Shown: one piece after another, positions 1 to 7,381 of the stretch
Position numbering within the stretch: the stretch's first letter is position 1
How the letters are laid out: each line of letters starts with the position of its first letter
NCBI GenBank assembly: GCA_003050645.1
Contig: PEBX01000023.1
Span: 1 to 40,222 of the forward strand
Reading direction: 5' to 3'
DNA from: Candidatus Carbonibacillus altaicus
GTDB taxonomy: Bacteria > Bacillota > Bacilli > Thermicanales > DSM-22653
DNA length: 40,222 nt
The notes under the pieces: generated by a model
The model's input: the letters and a program-made list of their open reading frames with translations, nothing else
What the model was told of the DNA's origin: nothing
Database searches by the model: none
Translations under genes and position numbers: made by a program

Positions 1-1
1 C

Positions 2-148
2 AGCAGCGGACGCATCGGCGTCTTTCTCCTACCTGAAGAAAAAGATCCAGAAAAAGCACGACGTATCGTCTCCAAGGTGGCCATTTTAGAATCAGCCTTA
101 CGTCTTCCGATGAAAGCGTCTGCTCGTGGTGAGACAGCGCGCGAGTGA
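2..148 (+). CDS. C-terminal end of a YIEGIA-family (YphB/SeaA-like) protein, 5' truncated by window edge
   Basis: An open frame enters from the left edge and ends at TGA 146-148, giving the last 48 residues. The tail reads GRIGVFLLPEEKDP followed by a helix-like ARRIVSKVAILESALRLP segment. The identification rests mainly on position: in spore formers the gene two places upstream of der encodes a YIEGIA-family membrane protein, and the next gene here looks like its small partner. The last residues are polar and give no motif that proves the family. Too little is visible to describe domains. Confidence 0.45.
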   Translation, partial: SSGRIGVFLLPEEKDPEKARRIVSKVAILESALRLPMKASARGETARE

Positions 149-181
149 CATGAAAAAAAGTTGGACCCAAAACCGTATTTT

Positions 182-220
182 GTAACGATCTCATACAACG
201 ATCCCATGTAACGATCTCAT
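182..220 (+). repeat. Three tandem 13-nt repeats
   Basis: Units at 182-194 (gtaacgatctcat), 195-207 (acaacgatcccat) and 208-220 (identical to the first). They lie between the truncated gene and the TTG-started small gene. No protein or RNA function is evident. This is one of many similar short arrays in spacers of this window. Confidence 0.85.
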
Positions 221-282
221 GAGACCGTCGCAACGCCTTTATTGGATTGTCCTAAATATCGATTGTAAGGATGGTGTGATCT

Positions 283-480
283 TTGGAAAGTCGAGTGCTG
301 GCCGGATCGATTCTAGCCGTGATCACGACGCAAAAAGAGTGTGTGCAGGGTGGGGCACCAATTTTTATCGTCGATGATCTTGCTGAACTGGAACGGCTTT
401 CGTTTACGCTGGAGAAAATTTTAGATGCGGAAGTCCATGCCCTGCGTGAGGATGTTTATATTGTGGTGCGCCACAGTTAA
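283..480 (+). CDS. Small YIEGIA-partner ('capping complex subunit') protein
   Basis: A 65-residue protein starting at TTG 283, with an AAGGATGG ribosome binding site at 267-274. It has a compact alpha/beta pattern: a hydrophobic strand (SILAVITT, residues 9-16), a central GGAPIFIVDD (23-32), a helix (LERLSFTLEKIL) and a final strand (VYIVVRHS). That pattern and length resemble the short conserved protein encoded between the YIEGIA gene and der in many spore formers. No catalytic motif is visible. It is presumably co-transcribed with the upstream gene, although the 134-nt gap contains a 13-nt triple tandem repeat. Molecular function is unknown; the assignment is by size, pattern and position. 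Confidence 0.55.
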   Translation: MESRVLAGSILAVITTQKECVQGGAPIFIVDDLAELERLSFTLEKILDAEVHALREDVYIVVRHS

Positions 481-535
481 ACATCTTTCTCGATCATTGG
501 TGACTGGATCCGGATGCATCTATGGGCATCATTGG

Positions 536-565
536 TTGGCGCATTTTTTTGTGATATGCTATAGT
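536..565 (+). promoter_or_regulatory. Candidate sigma-A promoter for der
   Basis: TTGGCG (536-541) and TATAGT (560-565) are separated by 18 nt. This is a fair match to the vegetative consensus, 120 nt upstream of der. The surrounding bases contain two similar copies of an ATGCYATAGTRTATG-like segment, so the hexamer could also occur by repetition. Confidence 0.35.
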
Positions 566-610
566 ATATGACATGCCATAGTGTATGCTGAAAACGGATC
601 ATGAAACAAT

Positions 611-667
611 ATTCGGGTATGGTTTAGAAATTCGGGTATGGTTTAGAAATCAGGGTACGGTATAGAA
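611..667 (+). repeat. Three tandem 19-nt repeats upstream of der
   Basis: Units at 611-629 and 630-648 are identical (attcgggtatggtttagaa). A diverged third unit at 649-667 differs at four positions. The array ends 5 nt before the der ribosome binding site (GAGGTGA, 673-679), so it lies in the 5' untranslated region if the promoter at 536-565 is real. Confidence 0.9.
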
Positions 668-685
668 TTCTTGAGGTGAAACAGT

Positions 686-2017
686 TTGAAACGTCCTGTG
701 ATTGCCATCGTCGGTCGTCCGAATGTCGGAAAATCGACGATTTTTAATCGGCTTGCCGGTGAAAGGCGAGCGATCGTGGAAGACCGGCCGGGTGTGACGC
801 GCGACCGTCTGTATGCCCAGGTGGAATGGTTTGGCCGTCCGCTTACGATCATCGATACCGGTGGCTTGGAACTTTATGCGGATGATGCAATCTTAAAAAA
901 TGTGCGGCTGCAAGCAGAGCTCGCGATCGATGAGGCCGACGTCATCTTATTGGTCGTGGACGGGACGGAGGGGCTTACGGCGGCCGATGAAATGGTCGCC
1001 GAACTTCTCAGGCGTTCCGGTAAACCGGTTCTTATCACCGTTAATAAAGTCGATCATCCGCTGCACGAAGCGCGGCGCTATGAATTTTTTGCTCTTGGTC
1101 TGGGCGATCCCTATACTATCTCAGCGGCGCACGGAACGGGTTTTAACGAGCTCTTTCATGCTATCTCTCAACACCTTCCACCGTATGTTCCGGGAGAAGA
1201 AGACCATGATGTGATTCATCTGGCGCTCGTCGGTCGGCCAAATGTCGGTAAGTCATCGCTCGTTAACGCGCTTTTGGGGGAAGAGCGGGTGATCGTCTCC
1301 GATATTCCTGGAACGACGCGCGATGCGGTCGATACACCGTTTACGTACGATAAGACGCCCTTTGTGCTCATCGATACGGCTGGGATGCGGCGGCGCGGGC
1401 GCGTTTACGAGAAGACGGAGAAATACAGTGTGCTGCGCGCTCAGTTTGCCTTAGAGCGTTCCGATGTTGCGGCGCTTATCATCGATGCCACAACTGGTCT
1501 CGTCGAGCAAGACAAACACATCGCCGGTTTTGTAGAAAAAGCCGGCCGCGGTCTTTTGCTCGTCGTCAATAAATGGGATGCCGTGGAAAAAGATGATAAA
1601 ACGCACGAACGAATGGTGCGCGAGCTACGGGAAGCGATGCCTTTTATCGACTATGCTCCGATTGTTTTTATCTCTGCGAAGACGGGACAGCGTATATACC
1701 GGGTACTCGATCTGGCTAAAGAAGTGGCGGAAAATCATGCTTTTCGCTTTCAGACATCGCTACTTAATACGATCATTCGAGATGCAGTGCAATTTTCTCC
1801 CCCTCCGGCTCGTAAGGGAAAAGCGTTAAAAATACGTTATGCTACACAAGTTGGGGTGCGTCCGCCGACGATTGCTTTATTTGTAAATGATCCCGAACTT
1901 ATGCATTTTTCCTATATGCGCTATCTGGAAAATCAGCTGAGACAGGCTTTTCCTCTGATCGGCACACCACTTCGCCTCGTCGTTCGCGAAAGTAGTGTTA
2001 GCGCCGACGGCCGATGA
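686..2017 (+). CDS. der: Ribosome biogenesis GTPase Der (EngA)
   Basis: A 443-residue protein with two tandem GTPase domains, the hallmark of Der. Domain 1 has GRPNVGKST (residues 10-18), DTGG (57-60) and NKVD (120-123). Domain 2 has GRPNVGKSS (183-191), DTAG (230-233) and NKWD (295-298). A basic KH-like C-terminal domain follows from about residue 350. Der acts in late assembly of the 50S ribosomal subunit. Length matches the family (about 436 in B. subtilis). The start is TTG 686 because GAGGTGA (673-679) lies 6 nt upstream and translation begins directly with the conserved KRPVIAIVG. It sits before gpsA, as in B. subtilis. Confidence 0.98.
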   Translation: MKRPVIAIVGRPNVGKSTIFNRLAGERRAIVEDRPGVTRDRLYAQVEWFGRPLTIIDTGGLELYADDAILKNVRLQAELAIDEADVILLVVDGTEGLTAADEMVAELLRRSGKPVLITVNKVDHPLHEARRYEFFALGLGDPYTISAAHGTGFNELFHAISQHLPPYVPGEEDHDVIHLALVGRPNVGKSSLVNALLGEERVIVSDIPGTTRDAVDTPFTYDKTPFVLIDTAGMRRRGRVYEKTEKYSVLRAQFALERSDVAALIIDATTGLVEQDKHIAGFVEKAGRGLLLVVNKWDAVEKDDKTHERMVRELREAMPFIDYAPIVFISAKTGQRIYRVLDLAKEVAENHAFRFQTSLLNTIIRDAVQFSPPPARKGKALKIRYATQVGVRPPTIALFVNDPELMHFSYMRYLENQLRQAFPLIGTPLRLVVRESSVSADGR

Positions 2018-2108
2018 GGTTTGAAGGATTGTTTAAGCTCTATATTTAGCTCAATAAAGGAAAAAACGTTCGCGTTAGAAAGAGAAGGTTTGGAAAGGGA
2101 GACTGCAA

Positions 2109-3161
2109 GTGAGTAAAAAACGGGTGGCTGTGCTGGGCGCGGGAAGTTTTGGGACAGCGCTTTCCAAGCTCTTGCATGAAAACGGACACGATGTGCTGCT
2201 CTGGGGACGCGACCGTACGGTGCTGAGTGCGATGAAAGAGCACCGCATGAACATACGGTATTTGCCCGATGTCCCTCTCCCATCGATTGCAGTGAGCGAT
2301 GATCTGGAAAAAGCACTTTACGGACGTGATCTAGTCGTCTTTGCCGTACCTTCGCAGGCGATGCGGAGCGTTGTCAGCGCGGCAAAAACTTATATACCGG
2401 ATCATGCCCTCCTCGTTCACACGGCCAAAGGGTTGGAGCGGGAAAGCGGCATGCGGATGTCGGAGGTCATGCGCGACGTGCTGCCTCCTTCTTTTTTTAA
2501 CCGAGTGAGTGCGCTTTCCGGACCGTCCCATGCGGAAGAAGTGGCACGGGGTCTTCCCACGACCGTCGTTGTGGCGAGTGATGAAGAAAAGGTGAGCCGA
2601 GAGGTTCAGAGCATATTTTTTGCCCCATCGTTTCGCGTCTACATCAATCAAGACCTCCTCGGGGTGGAACTTTCGGGGTCGCTTAAAAATATTATCGCCT
2701 TAGGGGCGGGCATATCCGATGGGCTCGGTTTCGGGGATAATGCCAAGGCGGCGCTCCTCACCCGAGGGCTCGCGGAGATTGCCAGACTGGGGGTGAAACT
2801 GGGGGCGCATCCGCTCACCTTTTTAGGGCTCGCCGGGATGGGCGATCTGATCGTCACGGCCACGAGCCGTCATTCCCGCAACTGGCGGACGGGCAAGATG
2901 CTCGGCGAAGGGATGAGATTGGATGCAGCGCTCGCGACTATCGGCATGGTGGTGGAAGGCGTCAAAACGACGGAAGCGGCATACCGGATGAGTCGGCATC
3001 ACGAGGTGGAGATGCCCATTACGACGGCACTTTATGCGGTATTATTCGAAGGGTTAAGTGCCGAAGAGGCCGTGCCGATGCTGATGGGTCGTGAACGCAC
3101 GGACGAAGGCCACGCCCTTCTCCTCGATATATGGGAAAGGAACAGGCAGGAAGAACGTTAG
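2109..3161 (+). CDS. gpsA: Glycerol-3-phosphate dehydrogenase [NAD(P)+]
   Basis: A 350-residue cytosolic enzyme that reduces dihydroxyacetone phosphate to sn-glycerol-3-phosphate, the backbone for phospholipids. The N-terminal Rossmann fold shows GAGSFG (residues 10-15), followed by VVFAVPSQ (77-83) and HTAKGLE (104-110). The C-terminal helical domain carries LSGSLKNI, with the expected catalytic lysine near residue 193, and GDNAKAALLTRG (209-220). The start is GTG 2109, downstream of a purine-rich AGGGAG. It lies 91 nt after der, in the same order as other Bacillales. Length is normal for the family. Confidence 0.97.
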   Translation: MSKKRVAVLGAGSFGTALSKLLHENGHDVLLWGRDRTVLSAMKEHRMNIRYLPDVPLPSIAVSDDLEKALYGRDLVVFAVPSQAMRSVVSAAKTYIPDHALLVHTAKGLERESGMRMSEVMRDVLPPSFFNRVSALSGPSHAEEVARGLPTTVVVASDEEKVSREVQSIFFAPSFRVYINQDLLGVELSGSLKNIIALGAGISDGLGFGDNAKAALLTRGLAEIARLGVKLGAHPLTFLGLAGMGDLIVTATSRHSRNWRTGKMLGEGMRLDAALATIGMVVEGVKTTEAAYRMSRHHEVEMPITTALYAVLFEGLSAEEAVPMLMGRERTDEGHALLLDIWERNRQEER

Positions 3162-3236
3162 GTTCATGTACCGCCTTTGCACGTGCACGTGCGCGACAAA
3201 GCAAGGAACAGACAGGATAAACGTTCGGTACCCGGT
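3131..3236 (+). repeat. Imperfect direct repeat spanning the gpsA 3' end
   Basis: The end of gpsA (about 3136-3171, containing ggaacaggcaggaagaacgt) recurs about 69 nt downstream (about 3204-3236, ggaacagacaggataaacgt). This suggests an old duplication of the gene tail. Between the copies is a 14-nt perfect palindrome, gcacgtgcacgtgc. No function is assigned. Confidence 0.6.
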
Positions 3237-3369
3237 CGTTCCTAGACGATGCAACCGGAGGTTCGGATAAAGAAGGGACTGGAATTAAGTTAGGCGCACG
3301 GGGTTCGGGGTTGCTGCATACGCTGTACCGAGAAAGAAGCGTGATAAGTGGCGCAAAGGAGGCCTCGTG

Positions 3370-3729
3370 ATGAATCTCGGTCAGCTGTTAGAGCTCATCC
3401 AGCAGTCGGCTAAAAAGCCGGTAGATCAGAAGGCGCTTTTAGATACCGCTAAAGATATTCAACAAGGTGATCAGGATAATGAAGAAAAAATGCGCGCGCT
3501 CGTTCGGCGTCTGTCGCAGGTGCTGGGGATGAATCTTTCACCCGAGCGTGAAGAGAACATCATGGCGTATTTACGGGAAAACCGATTTACCGGCATTGAA
3601 TCAATTCAAAAGCTGTTTAGTGAAAAACAGCTCGCTCAGGGTAAAATGCCTGCGTTTAGCGCAGAGAAGCAAGCATCCGCAGCGTCTTCGGGGAAGAAGG
3701 CGAAGCGCGGCCATACAAAAAAAGATTAA
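3370..3729 (+). CDS. Stage VI sporulation protein F-family protein
   Basis: A 119-residue protein. Residues 2-88 match the SpoVIF family pattern: an N-terminal LGQLLELIQQSAKKPVDQ helix, a polar segment, then MRALVRRLSQVLGM, LSPEREENIMAYL and a final IESIQKLFSEK helix. The remaining 30 residues are a basic, low-complexity tail rich in Ala, Ser and Lys, probably disordered. SpoVIF-type proteins are linked to spore coat maturation in the mother cell; that role is inferred here. ATG 3370 is preferred over GTG 3367 because AAAGGAGG (3355-3362) then has a 7-nt spacing. The gene ends at a bidirectional terminator shared with the convergent gene. Confidence 0.7.
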   Translation: MNLGQLLELIQQSAKKPVDQKALLDTAKDIQQGDQDNEEKMRALVRRLSQVLGMNLSPEREENIMAYLRENRFTGIESIQKLFSEKQLAQGKMPAFSAEKQASAASSGKKAKRGHTKKD

Positions 3730-3766
3730 AAAAAAAGACGGCCAGCATCGGCGGCCGTCTTTTTAT
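3730..3766. terminator. Bidirectional intrinsic terminator
   Basis: The GC stem gacggcc (3737-3743) / ggccgtc (3753-3759) is flanked by an A-run (about 3727-3736) and a T-run (3760-3771), so the hairpin has a U-tract on both strands. It terminates the SpoVIF-family gene on + and the 3763-4128 gene on -. The stop codon of the - strand gene (complement of 3763-3765) lies inside the T-run. Confidence 0.9.
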
Positions 3767-4128
3767 TTTTTTTCTTTTTTTTCGTTCGCTCCGGATAGGG
3801 AAAATAATTTTTGGACCATCGGATGTTCGAGCAGTTGGCGCAGTTTCTCGTAATCGGCGTTTTCCAACGTGTCGATGAGCCTGTTAAGGCGCGCGAGCGG
3901 ATCTTTCTGTCCATCCCGCGTGCCCAGAGATCCGCTGAGTATTTCGCTTACCTCCTGCCAGCCGCCAAAACGCTCGATGAGAGCGGAGACGGTAGTCAGC
4001 ATGTCGAGCGTTTTTTCAATTTGCGCGATGGAGCCGCTGAGCTTGGATATGCCATCTTTGATCGGTTTGATCTGCTGGGTAAGCTGAAGGGGATTGAGTT
4101 CTTCTCCGCCACGTTCACCGTGTGCCAC
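3763..4128 (-). CDS. Unknown small helical protein (convergent with SpoVIF-family gene)
   Basis: A 121-residue protein on the minus strand. It starts at GTG (complement of 4126-4128) with a strong AAGGAGGGAG at 4135-4144 and a 6-nt gap. The sequence is mostly amphipathic helix: LQLTQQIKPIKDGISKLSG, IAQIEKTLDMLTTVSALIE, then LNRLIDTLENADYEKLRQL and a lysine-rich C-terminal end. It looks like a coiled-coil or helical-bundle protein with no membrane segment, signal peptide or catalytic motif. I do not recognise the family. Its setting between sporulation genes and a possible mother-cell promoter upstream suggest, weakly, a role in sporulation. It is one of only two minus-strand genes here. Confidence 0.7.
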   Translation of the reverse strand: MAHGERGGEELNPLQLTQQIKPIKDGISKLSGSIAQIEKTLDMLTTVSALIERFGGWQEVSEILSGSLGTRDGQKDPLARLNRLIDTLENADYEKLRQLLEHPMVQKLFSLSGANEKKEKK

Positions 4129-4172
4129 GGATACTCCCTCCTTTGCTTAAGCACGCCTTTTTTACTCATTCA

Positions 4173-4181
4173 TACTGTATG
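4173..4181 (-). promoter_or_regulatory. Possible mother-cell sigma (K or E) -10 element
   Basis: On the minus strand this reads CATACAGTA, which fits the sigma-K -10 pattern CATAnnnTA and nearly fits sigma-E CATACAnT. It lies 45-53 nt upstream of the minus-strand gene start. No convincing -35 was found, so the call is weak. Confidence 0.25.
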
Positions 4182-4341
4182 CATCGGGATTGACATGGAT
4201 CGGGCTCGGGTCAAAATAGATCCCCATGCCGCCTTTGCAGCACCAGCAGAAAGATGAGACGATGTAACCTATTTCAGGAGAGATGGAGCATTGAGGCTGA
4301 TGGTGTATAATGAAGCTATACAAACAGAAAGGGTGTGCGCG

Positions 4342-4503
4342 ATGCTCGATGCCGTGATCGCCATCTTTTTGCTTTTTCTTGCCAATCTGCTCATCACCAT
4401 CGCTCGCACGAAGTTCAAAGGCGTGCCCCGGCGGCTTCTTTCCGTATCGGCTTTTTTACTGCTCATTCCAGCTTTTCTATTTGCCTTTCGCGCCCTGTTT
4501 TAA
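4342..4503 (+). CDS. DUF2768-family small membrane protein (YphE-like)
   Basis: A 53-residue protein with two hydrophobic helices, residues 3-21 and 33-51, joined by a basic loop (ARTKFKGVPRR, 21-31). This predicts a hairpin membrane protein with the loop on the cytoplasmic side. The size, topology and position between gpsA and the yphF-like lipoprotein gene match the DUF2768 protein YphE of B. subtilis. ATG 4342 is chosen because GAAAGGG lies about 8 nt upstream; an earlier in-frame ATG at 4291 would add 17 residues without a good ribosome binding site. Function is unknown. Confidence 0.65.
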   Translation: MLDAVIAIFLLFLANLLITIARTKFKGVPRRLLSVSAFLLLIPAFLFAFRALF

Positions 4504-4578
4504 TTGATTTGATTTCCAGGCTTTATTTTTTGTGACGGGCTGCTTTGTTCAACTGTTATGGTGAGGAGCTGAATCTCT

Positions 4579-5385
4579 ATGCCCAAACGTCTGTTCATAC
4601 GAGTGGCCAAACGTTTTATCGCCGTGCGACGATTGTTTTTAGCGACAACTATTTTTTTCATTGTTTCGATATTACTCAGTGGTTGTCTTTATCCGGGACG
4701 GGATCTTCCGTCAACCGAAAATATAAGCGAAGATCTCGAACGTGTACAAAAAGCGGTTGATCTGTACGTGGAAGAGACACTCACACCACCCGTACGGGAA
4801 GCCACATGGGATGCGGAAAAAAAGATCACGGGCGTTCCGGTCGACTTTTCTCTTTTAATCGGGCGCTATTTGGTCGACGCACCGAAAAGCGCTTATGAAC
4901 GCGGGGGTCGGTACCAGTATGTGCTCCTTGCGGATGACGAGACGTTTATCGTGCGACTCGTCGATCTTACCCTCTCCCAGAGTGTGATGGACGTTCAACA
5001 AAAAGTGTATGCGTATCAGCAAAGGACAGGTCGCCTGCCGCTCGGAGAACCCATCATCCATCTTGCACCCATAGGCGGGGCGGGTACGGAGGATGCAGCT
5101 GTTTATGCTCTCGACACAAGCGCGCTGGGGGAGGCGGTGAAATCGCCGCAATCACCGTACAGCAGCTACCGTTTACCGTTATTAATCACGGCTCGTGGTC
5201 GCGTCTATCTCGATTATGCGCTCGATCTTGCTCTTATGAAGGAACGTGCCGGAGCAGACGACGCTTCGGTCTTACAAGGAAAGATAGATGCCCGCTGGCT
5301 GTTAATCCATCATGCTCCCTTCGTTCCCGCCTTATCGCTCCCGTATCGATTTGAAGAAGATGAACCGGTCATTGTTCGCGAATAA
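4579..5385 (+). CDS. YphF-like lipoprotein
   Basis: A 268-residue predicted lipoprotein. The N-terminus is basic (PKRLFIRVAKRF), then comes a hydrophobic stretch (residues 19-34) ending in the lipobox LSGC, with the modified Cys at 36. The mature part is soluble, starting with an acidic helix and a strand-rich body. It sits directly before spoIVA, the position of yphF in B. subtilis, and its length is similar. No enzyme motif is seen. YphF-type proteins are poorly characterised, so the family call is by architecture and synteny. GAGGAG at 4562-4567 is the likely ribosome binding site. Confidence 0.7.
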   Translation: MPKRLFIRVAKRFIAVRRLFLATTIFFIVSILLSGCLYPGRDLPSTENISEDLERVQKAVDLYVEETLTPPVREATWDAEKKITGVPVDFSLLIGRYLVDAPKSAYERGGRYQYVLLADDETFIVRLVDLTLSQSVMDVQQKVYAYQQRTGRLPLGEPIIHLAPIGGAGTEDAAVYALDTSALGEAVKSPQSPYSSYRLPLLITARGRVYLDYALDLALMKERAGADDASVLQGKIDARWLLIHHAPFVPALSLPYRFEEDEPVIVRE

Positions 5386-5418
5386 CGTTTGATCGACAGT
5401 TAAAAAAAGTTTAAATCG

Positions 5419-5448
5419 GTCATAACCCTTCCTCGCTTTGCATACCGT
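5419..5448 (+). promoter_or_regulatory. Candidate sigma-E promoter P1 of spoIVA
   Basis: GTCATAAC (5419-5426), a 14-nt spacer and CATACCGT (5441-5448) match the sigma-E pattern GTCATATT / CATACAAT. spoIVA is a known mother-cell sigma-E gene, which supports the call. Confidence 0.6.
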
Positions 5449-5487
5449 ATAGCGACAAACTTTTTGACGACGCCTAAAAGCGCATCT

Positions 5488-5516
5488 GTCATAGCGGCGG
5501 CGGTCGTACATATATT
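5488..5516 (+). promoter_or_regulatory. Candidate second sigma-E promoter P2 of spoIVA
   Basis: GTCATAGC (5488-5495), a 13-nt spacer and CATATATT (5509-5516) form a second sigma-E-like element 48-76 nt upstream of the spoIVA start. Two stacked mother-cell promoters would fit strong early sporulation expression. Confidence 0.45.
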
Positions 5517-5563
5517 GTAAGTATCCAAGCCTAAAAGGCGAGGCTGCATAAGCGGAGGAGGGG

Positions 5564-7048
5564 ATGTACGTGGAGCGCTTTGATATTTTTCGAGATATTG
5601 CCGAGCGCACGGGCGGAGATGTATACCTTGGAATCGTCGGTCCGGTACGAACGGGGAAGTCGACGTTTATTAAACGATTTATGGAGCTTGTGGTTATCCC
5701 GAACATACCGAACCCTGCGGAGCGGGAACGGGCCGTCGACGAGATGCCGCAGAGCGCGGCGGGACGCACGATCATGACGACGGAGCCGAAGTTTATTCCC
5801 AACCAAGCCGTGGAAGTGCATGTCGCGGAAGGTCTCGATGTATCGGTGAGGCTCGTCGATTGCGTCGGTTATCCTATTGCCGGTGCGCGCGGTTACGAAG
5901 ATGAAGACGGGCCGCGCATGGTGCATACGCCCTGGTATGATGAGCCGATCCCTTTTCAAGAGGCGGCAGAGTATGGAACGCGCAAAGTCGTTCAGGATCA
6001 TTCCACGATCGGCATCGTCGTGACAACCGACGGTTCAATCGGAGAGATTCCGCGCGAAGATTATATCGAAGCAGAAGAGCGGGTCATTGAAGAGTTAAAA
6101 GAATTGGGGAAACCCTTCGTCGTCGTTTTGAATACAACGCGTCCGTACGATCCGCGGACGGAAGGGCTCCGGATGGAGCTTGCGGGAGCGTATCATGTTC
6201 CGGTCATACCGCTTTCAATCGCGACCATGACGGAGGAGGATGTGCTGGGCGTACTGAAGGAAGCACTTTATGAATTTCCCGTCCATGAAGTTAAGGTGAA
6301 TTTGCCAAGCTGGATCATGGTCCTAGGTGAAGAGCACTGGCTCCGGAAAAAATTTGAGGATGCGGTGGAGACGACGGTCGGCACCGTAGAACGCCTGCGC
6401 GATGTCGAGACGATCGTGGGAATGTTCGAAGACTATGATTTTATCGAAGAAGCGCATCTTGCAGAGATGCATATGGGGCAAGGCATCGCCGAAATCGATC
6501 TTGGTGCATCCGATCTTCTATATGACGAGATCGTGCAGGAAGTCGTGGGCACGGAGGTGCGCGGAAAAGACGATCTTTTAAAACTGCTCATAGATTTTGC
6601 GCACGCCAAGAAAGAGTATGATCATTTTGCCCAAGCCATTGAGATGGTGCGAGCGACTGGTTACGGCATTGCCGCCCCGCGCATCGAAGATATGGAATTA
6701 GAAGAACCTGAGATCGTGCGGCAGGGCTCGCGGTTTGGGGTGAGTCTCAAGGCCAAAGCTCCGTCCATTCACCTCATTCAGGTCGAAGTCGAATCGGAGT
6801 TTTCCCCGATTATCGGCACGGAAAAACAGAGCGAGGAGCTGGCGCGCTTTTTAATGCAGGATTTCGAAAAAGATCCGCAAGCGATCTGGAAGACGGAGAT
6901 CTTCGGACGCTCCCTCTACAGCATCGTCAATGAAGGGATTCAGGCCAAACTCCACATGATGCCTGATCAAGCGCGCTACAAGTTAAAAGAGACGCTCACG
7001 CGTATCATTAACGAAGGCTCGGGTGGACTGATTGCCATTCTTTTGTGA
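5564..7048 (+). CDS. spoIVA: Stage IV sporulation protein A (spore coat morphogenetic ATPase)
   Basis: A 494-residue protein nearly collinear with B. subtilis SpoIVA (492). It hydrolyses ATP and polymerises on the forespore surface to form the basement layer of the coat. The N-terminal domain has the Walker A GPVRTGKST (residues 26-34), followed by the conserved QSAAGRTIMTTEPKF and the LVDCVGYP switch region. The end keeps the conserved NEGSGGLIAILL used for localisation. The start ATG 5564 follows GGAGGAGGGG with suitable spacing. It stands alone between two sigma-E-like promoters and a terminator, so it is probably monocistronic. It is the strongest proof that the organism forms endospores. 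Confidence 0.98.
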   Translation: MYVERFDIFRDIAERTGGDVYLGIVGPVRTGKSTFIKRFMELVVIPNIPNPAERERAVDEMPQSAAGRTIMTTEPKFIPNQAVEVHVAEGLDVSVRLVDCVGYPIAGARGYEDEDGPRMVHTPWYDEPIPFQEAAEYGTRKVVQDHSTIGIVVTTDGSIGEIPREDYIEAEERVIEELKELGKPFVVVLNTTRPYDPRTEGLRMELAGAYHVPVIPLSIATMTEEDVLGVLKEALYEFPVHEVKVNLPSWIMVLGEEHWLRKKFEDAVETTVGTVERLRDVETIVGMFEDYDFIEEAHLAEMHMGQGIAEIDLGASDLLYDEIVQEVVGTEVRGKDDLLKLLIDFAHAKKEYDHFAQAIEMVRATGYGIAAPRIEDMELEEPEIVRQGSRFGVSLKAKAPSIHLIQVEVESEFSPIIGTEKQSEELARFLMQDFEKDPQAIWKTEIFGRSLYSIVNEGIQAKLHMMPDQARYKLKETLTRIINEGSGGLIAILL

Positions 7049-7126
7049 GATGCAGGTGGGCTTTCTTAGCGGTTTCTCGTAAAGACGAGTCTCTTGATCG
7101 ATACGCTGGCCGGAACGGTTTTAAAC

Positions 7127-7149
7127 GACGCGGACAGCGTCTTTTTTTG
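7127..7149 (+). terminator. Intrinsic terminator after spoIVA
   Basis: The stem gacgc (7127-7131) / gcgtc (7137-7141), loop ggaca, is followed by a T-run (7142-7148). The stem is short but GC-rich, and it lies 79 nt after the spoIVA stop. Confidence 0.7.
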
Positions 7150-7159
7150 TTTCATTTAC

Positions 7160-7188
7160 TTGACAATGGACGTTTTAATGTCTAATCT
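7160..7188 (+). promoter_or_regulatory. Weak sigma-A promoter candidate upstream of folE
   Basis: A perfect -35, TTGACA (7160-7165), is 17 nt from a poor -10, TAATCT (7183-7188). It could be an upstream promoter of folE-mtrB, but the second element at 7286-7313 has the better -10. Confidence 0.3.
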
Positions 7189-7285
7189 ATGTTTAGTAAG
7201 CGTCGCTTTAAACTAGCATTCCGACCATAATGTATAGATATTGTATAATTTTTAATGGTAGGACGGATTTGTTTTTTCCGTTCAT

Positions 7286-7313
7286 TTGTGGTCGTGTTAA
7301 AACATGTTATACT
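7286..7313 (+). promoter_or_regulatory. Extended -10 sigma-A promoter for folE-mtrB
   Basis: TATACT (7308-7313) is preceded by TG at 7305-7306, an extended -10. TTGTGG (7286-7291) is a partial -35 at 16 nt. The predicted transcript starts near 7320. A stem-loop at 7325-7344 (AGGT-TCTC / GAGA-G-ACCT with a 3-nt loop) would lie at the 5' end of the message, where such structures often protect mRNA. Confidence 0.55.
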
Positions 7314-7381
7314 AAGTTCAAACCAGGTTCTCGGTGAGAGACCTAATTTAGGGAAAGACTGCATATAAGGAGGCCAAACTG

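Larger units (their letters stand above)
7049..7381 (+). other. 333-nt spacer: terminator, folE promoter, 5' hairpin; no hbs gene
   Basis: In B. subtilis this place holds hbs (the HU protein gene). Here no HU-like frame is present. The spacer contains the spoIVA terminator, two promoter-like elements and a small hairpin just before the folE ribosome binding site. The rest is AT-rich with no other recognisable element. Confidence 0.7.

Noticed and set aside
4190-4218. TTGACA at 4190 as the promoter of the DUF2768 gene
   Set aside because: No acceptable -10 lies at 16-18 nt; the TATAAT at 4306-4311 has no matching -35 either.
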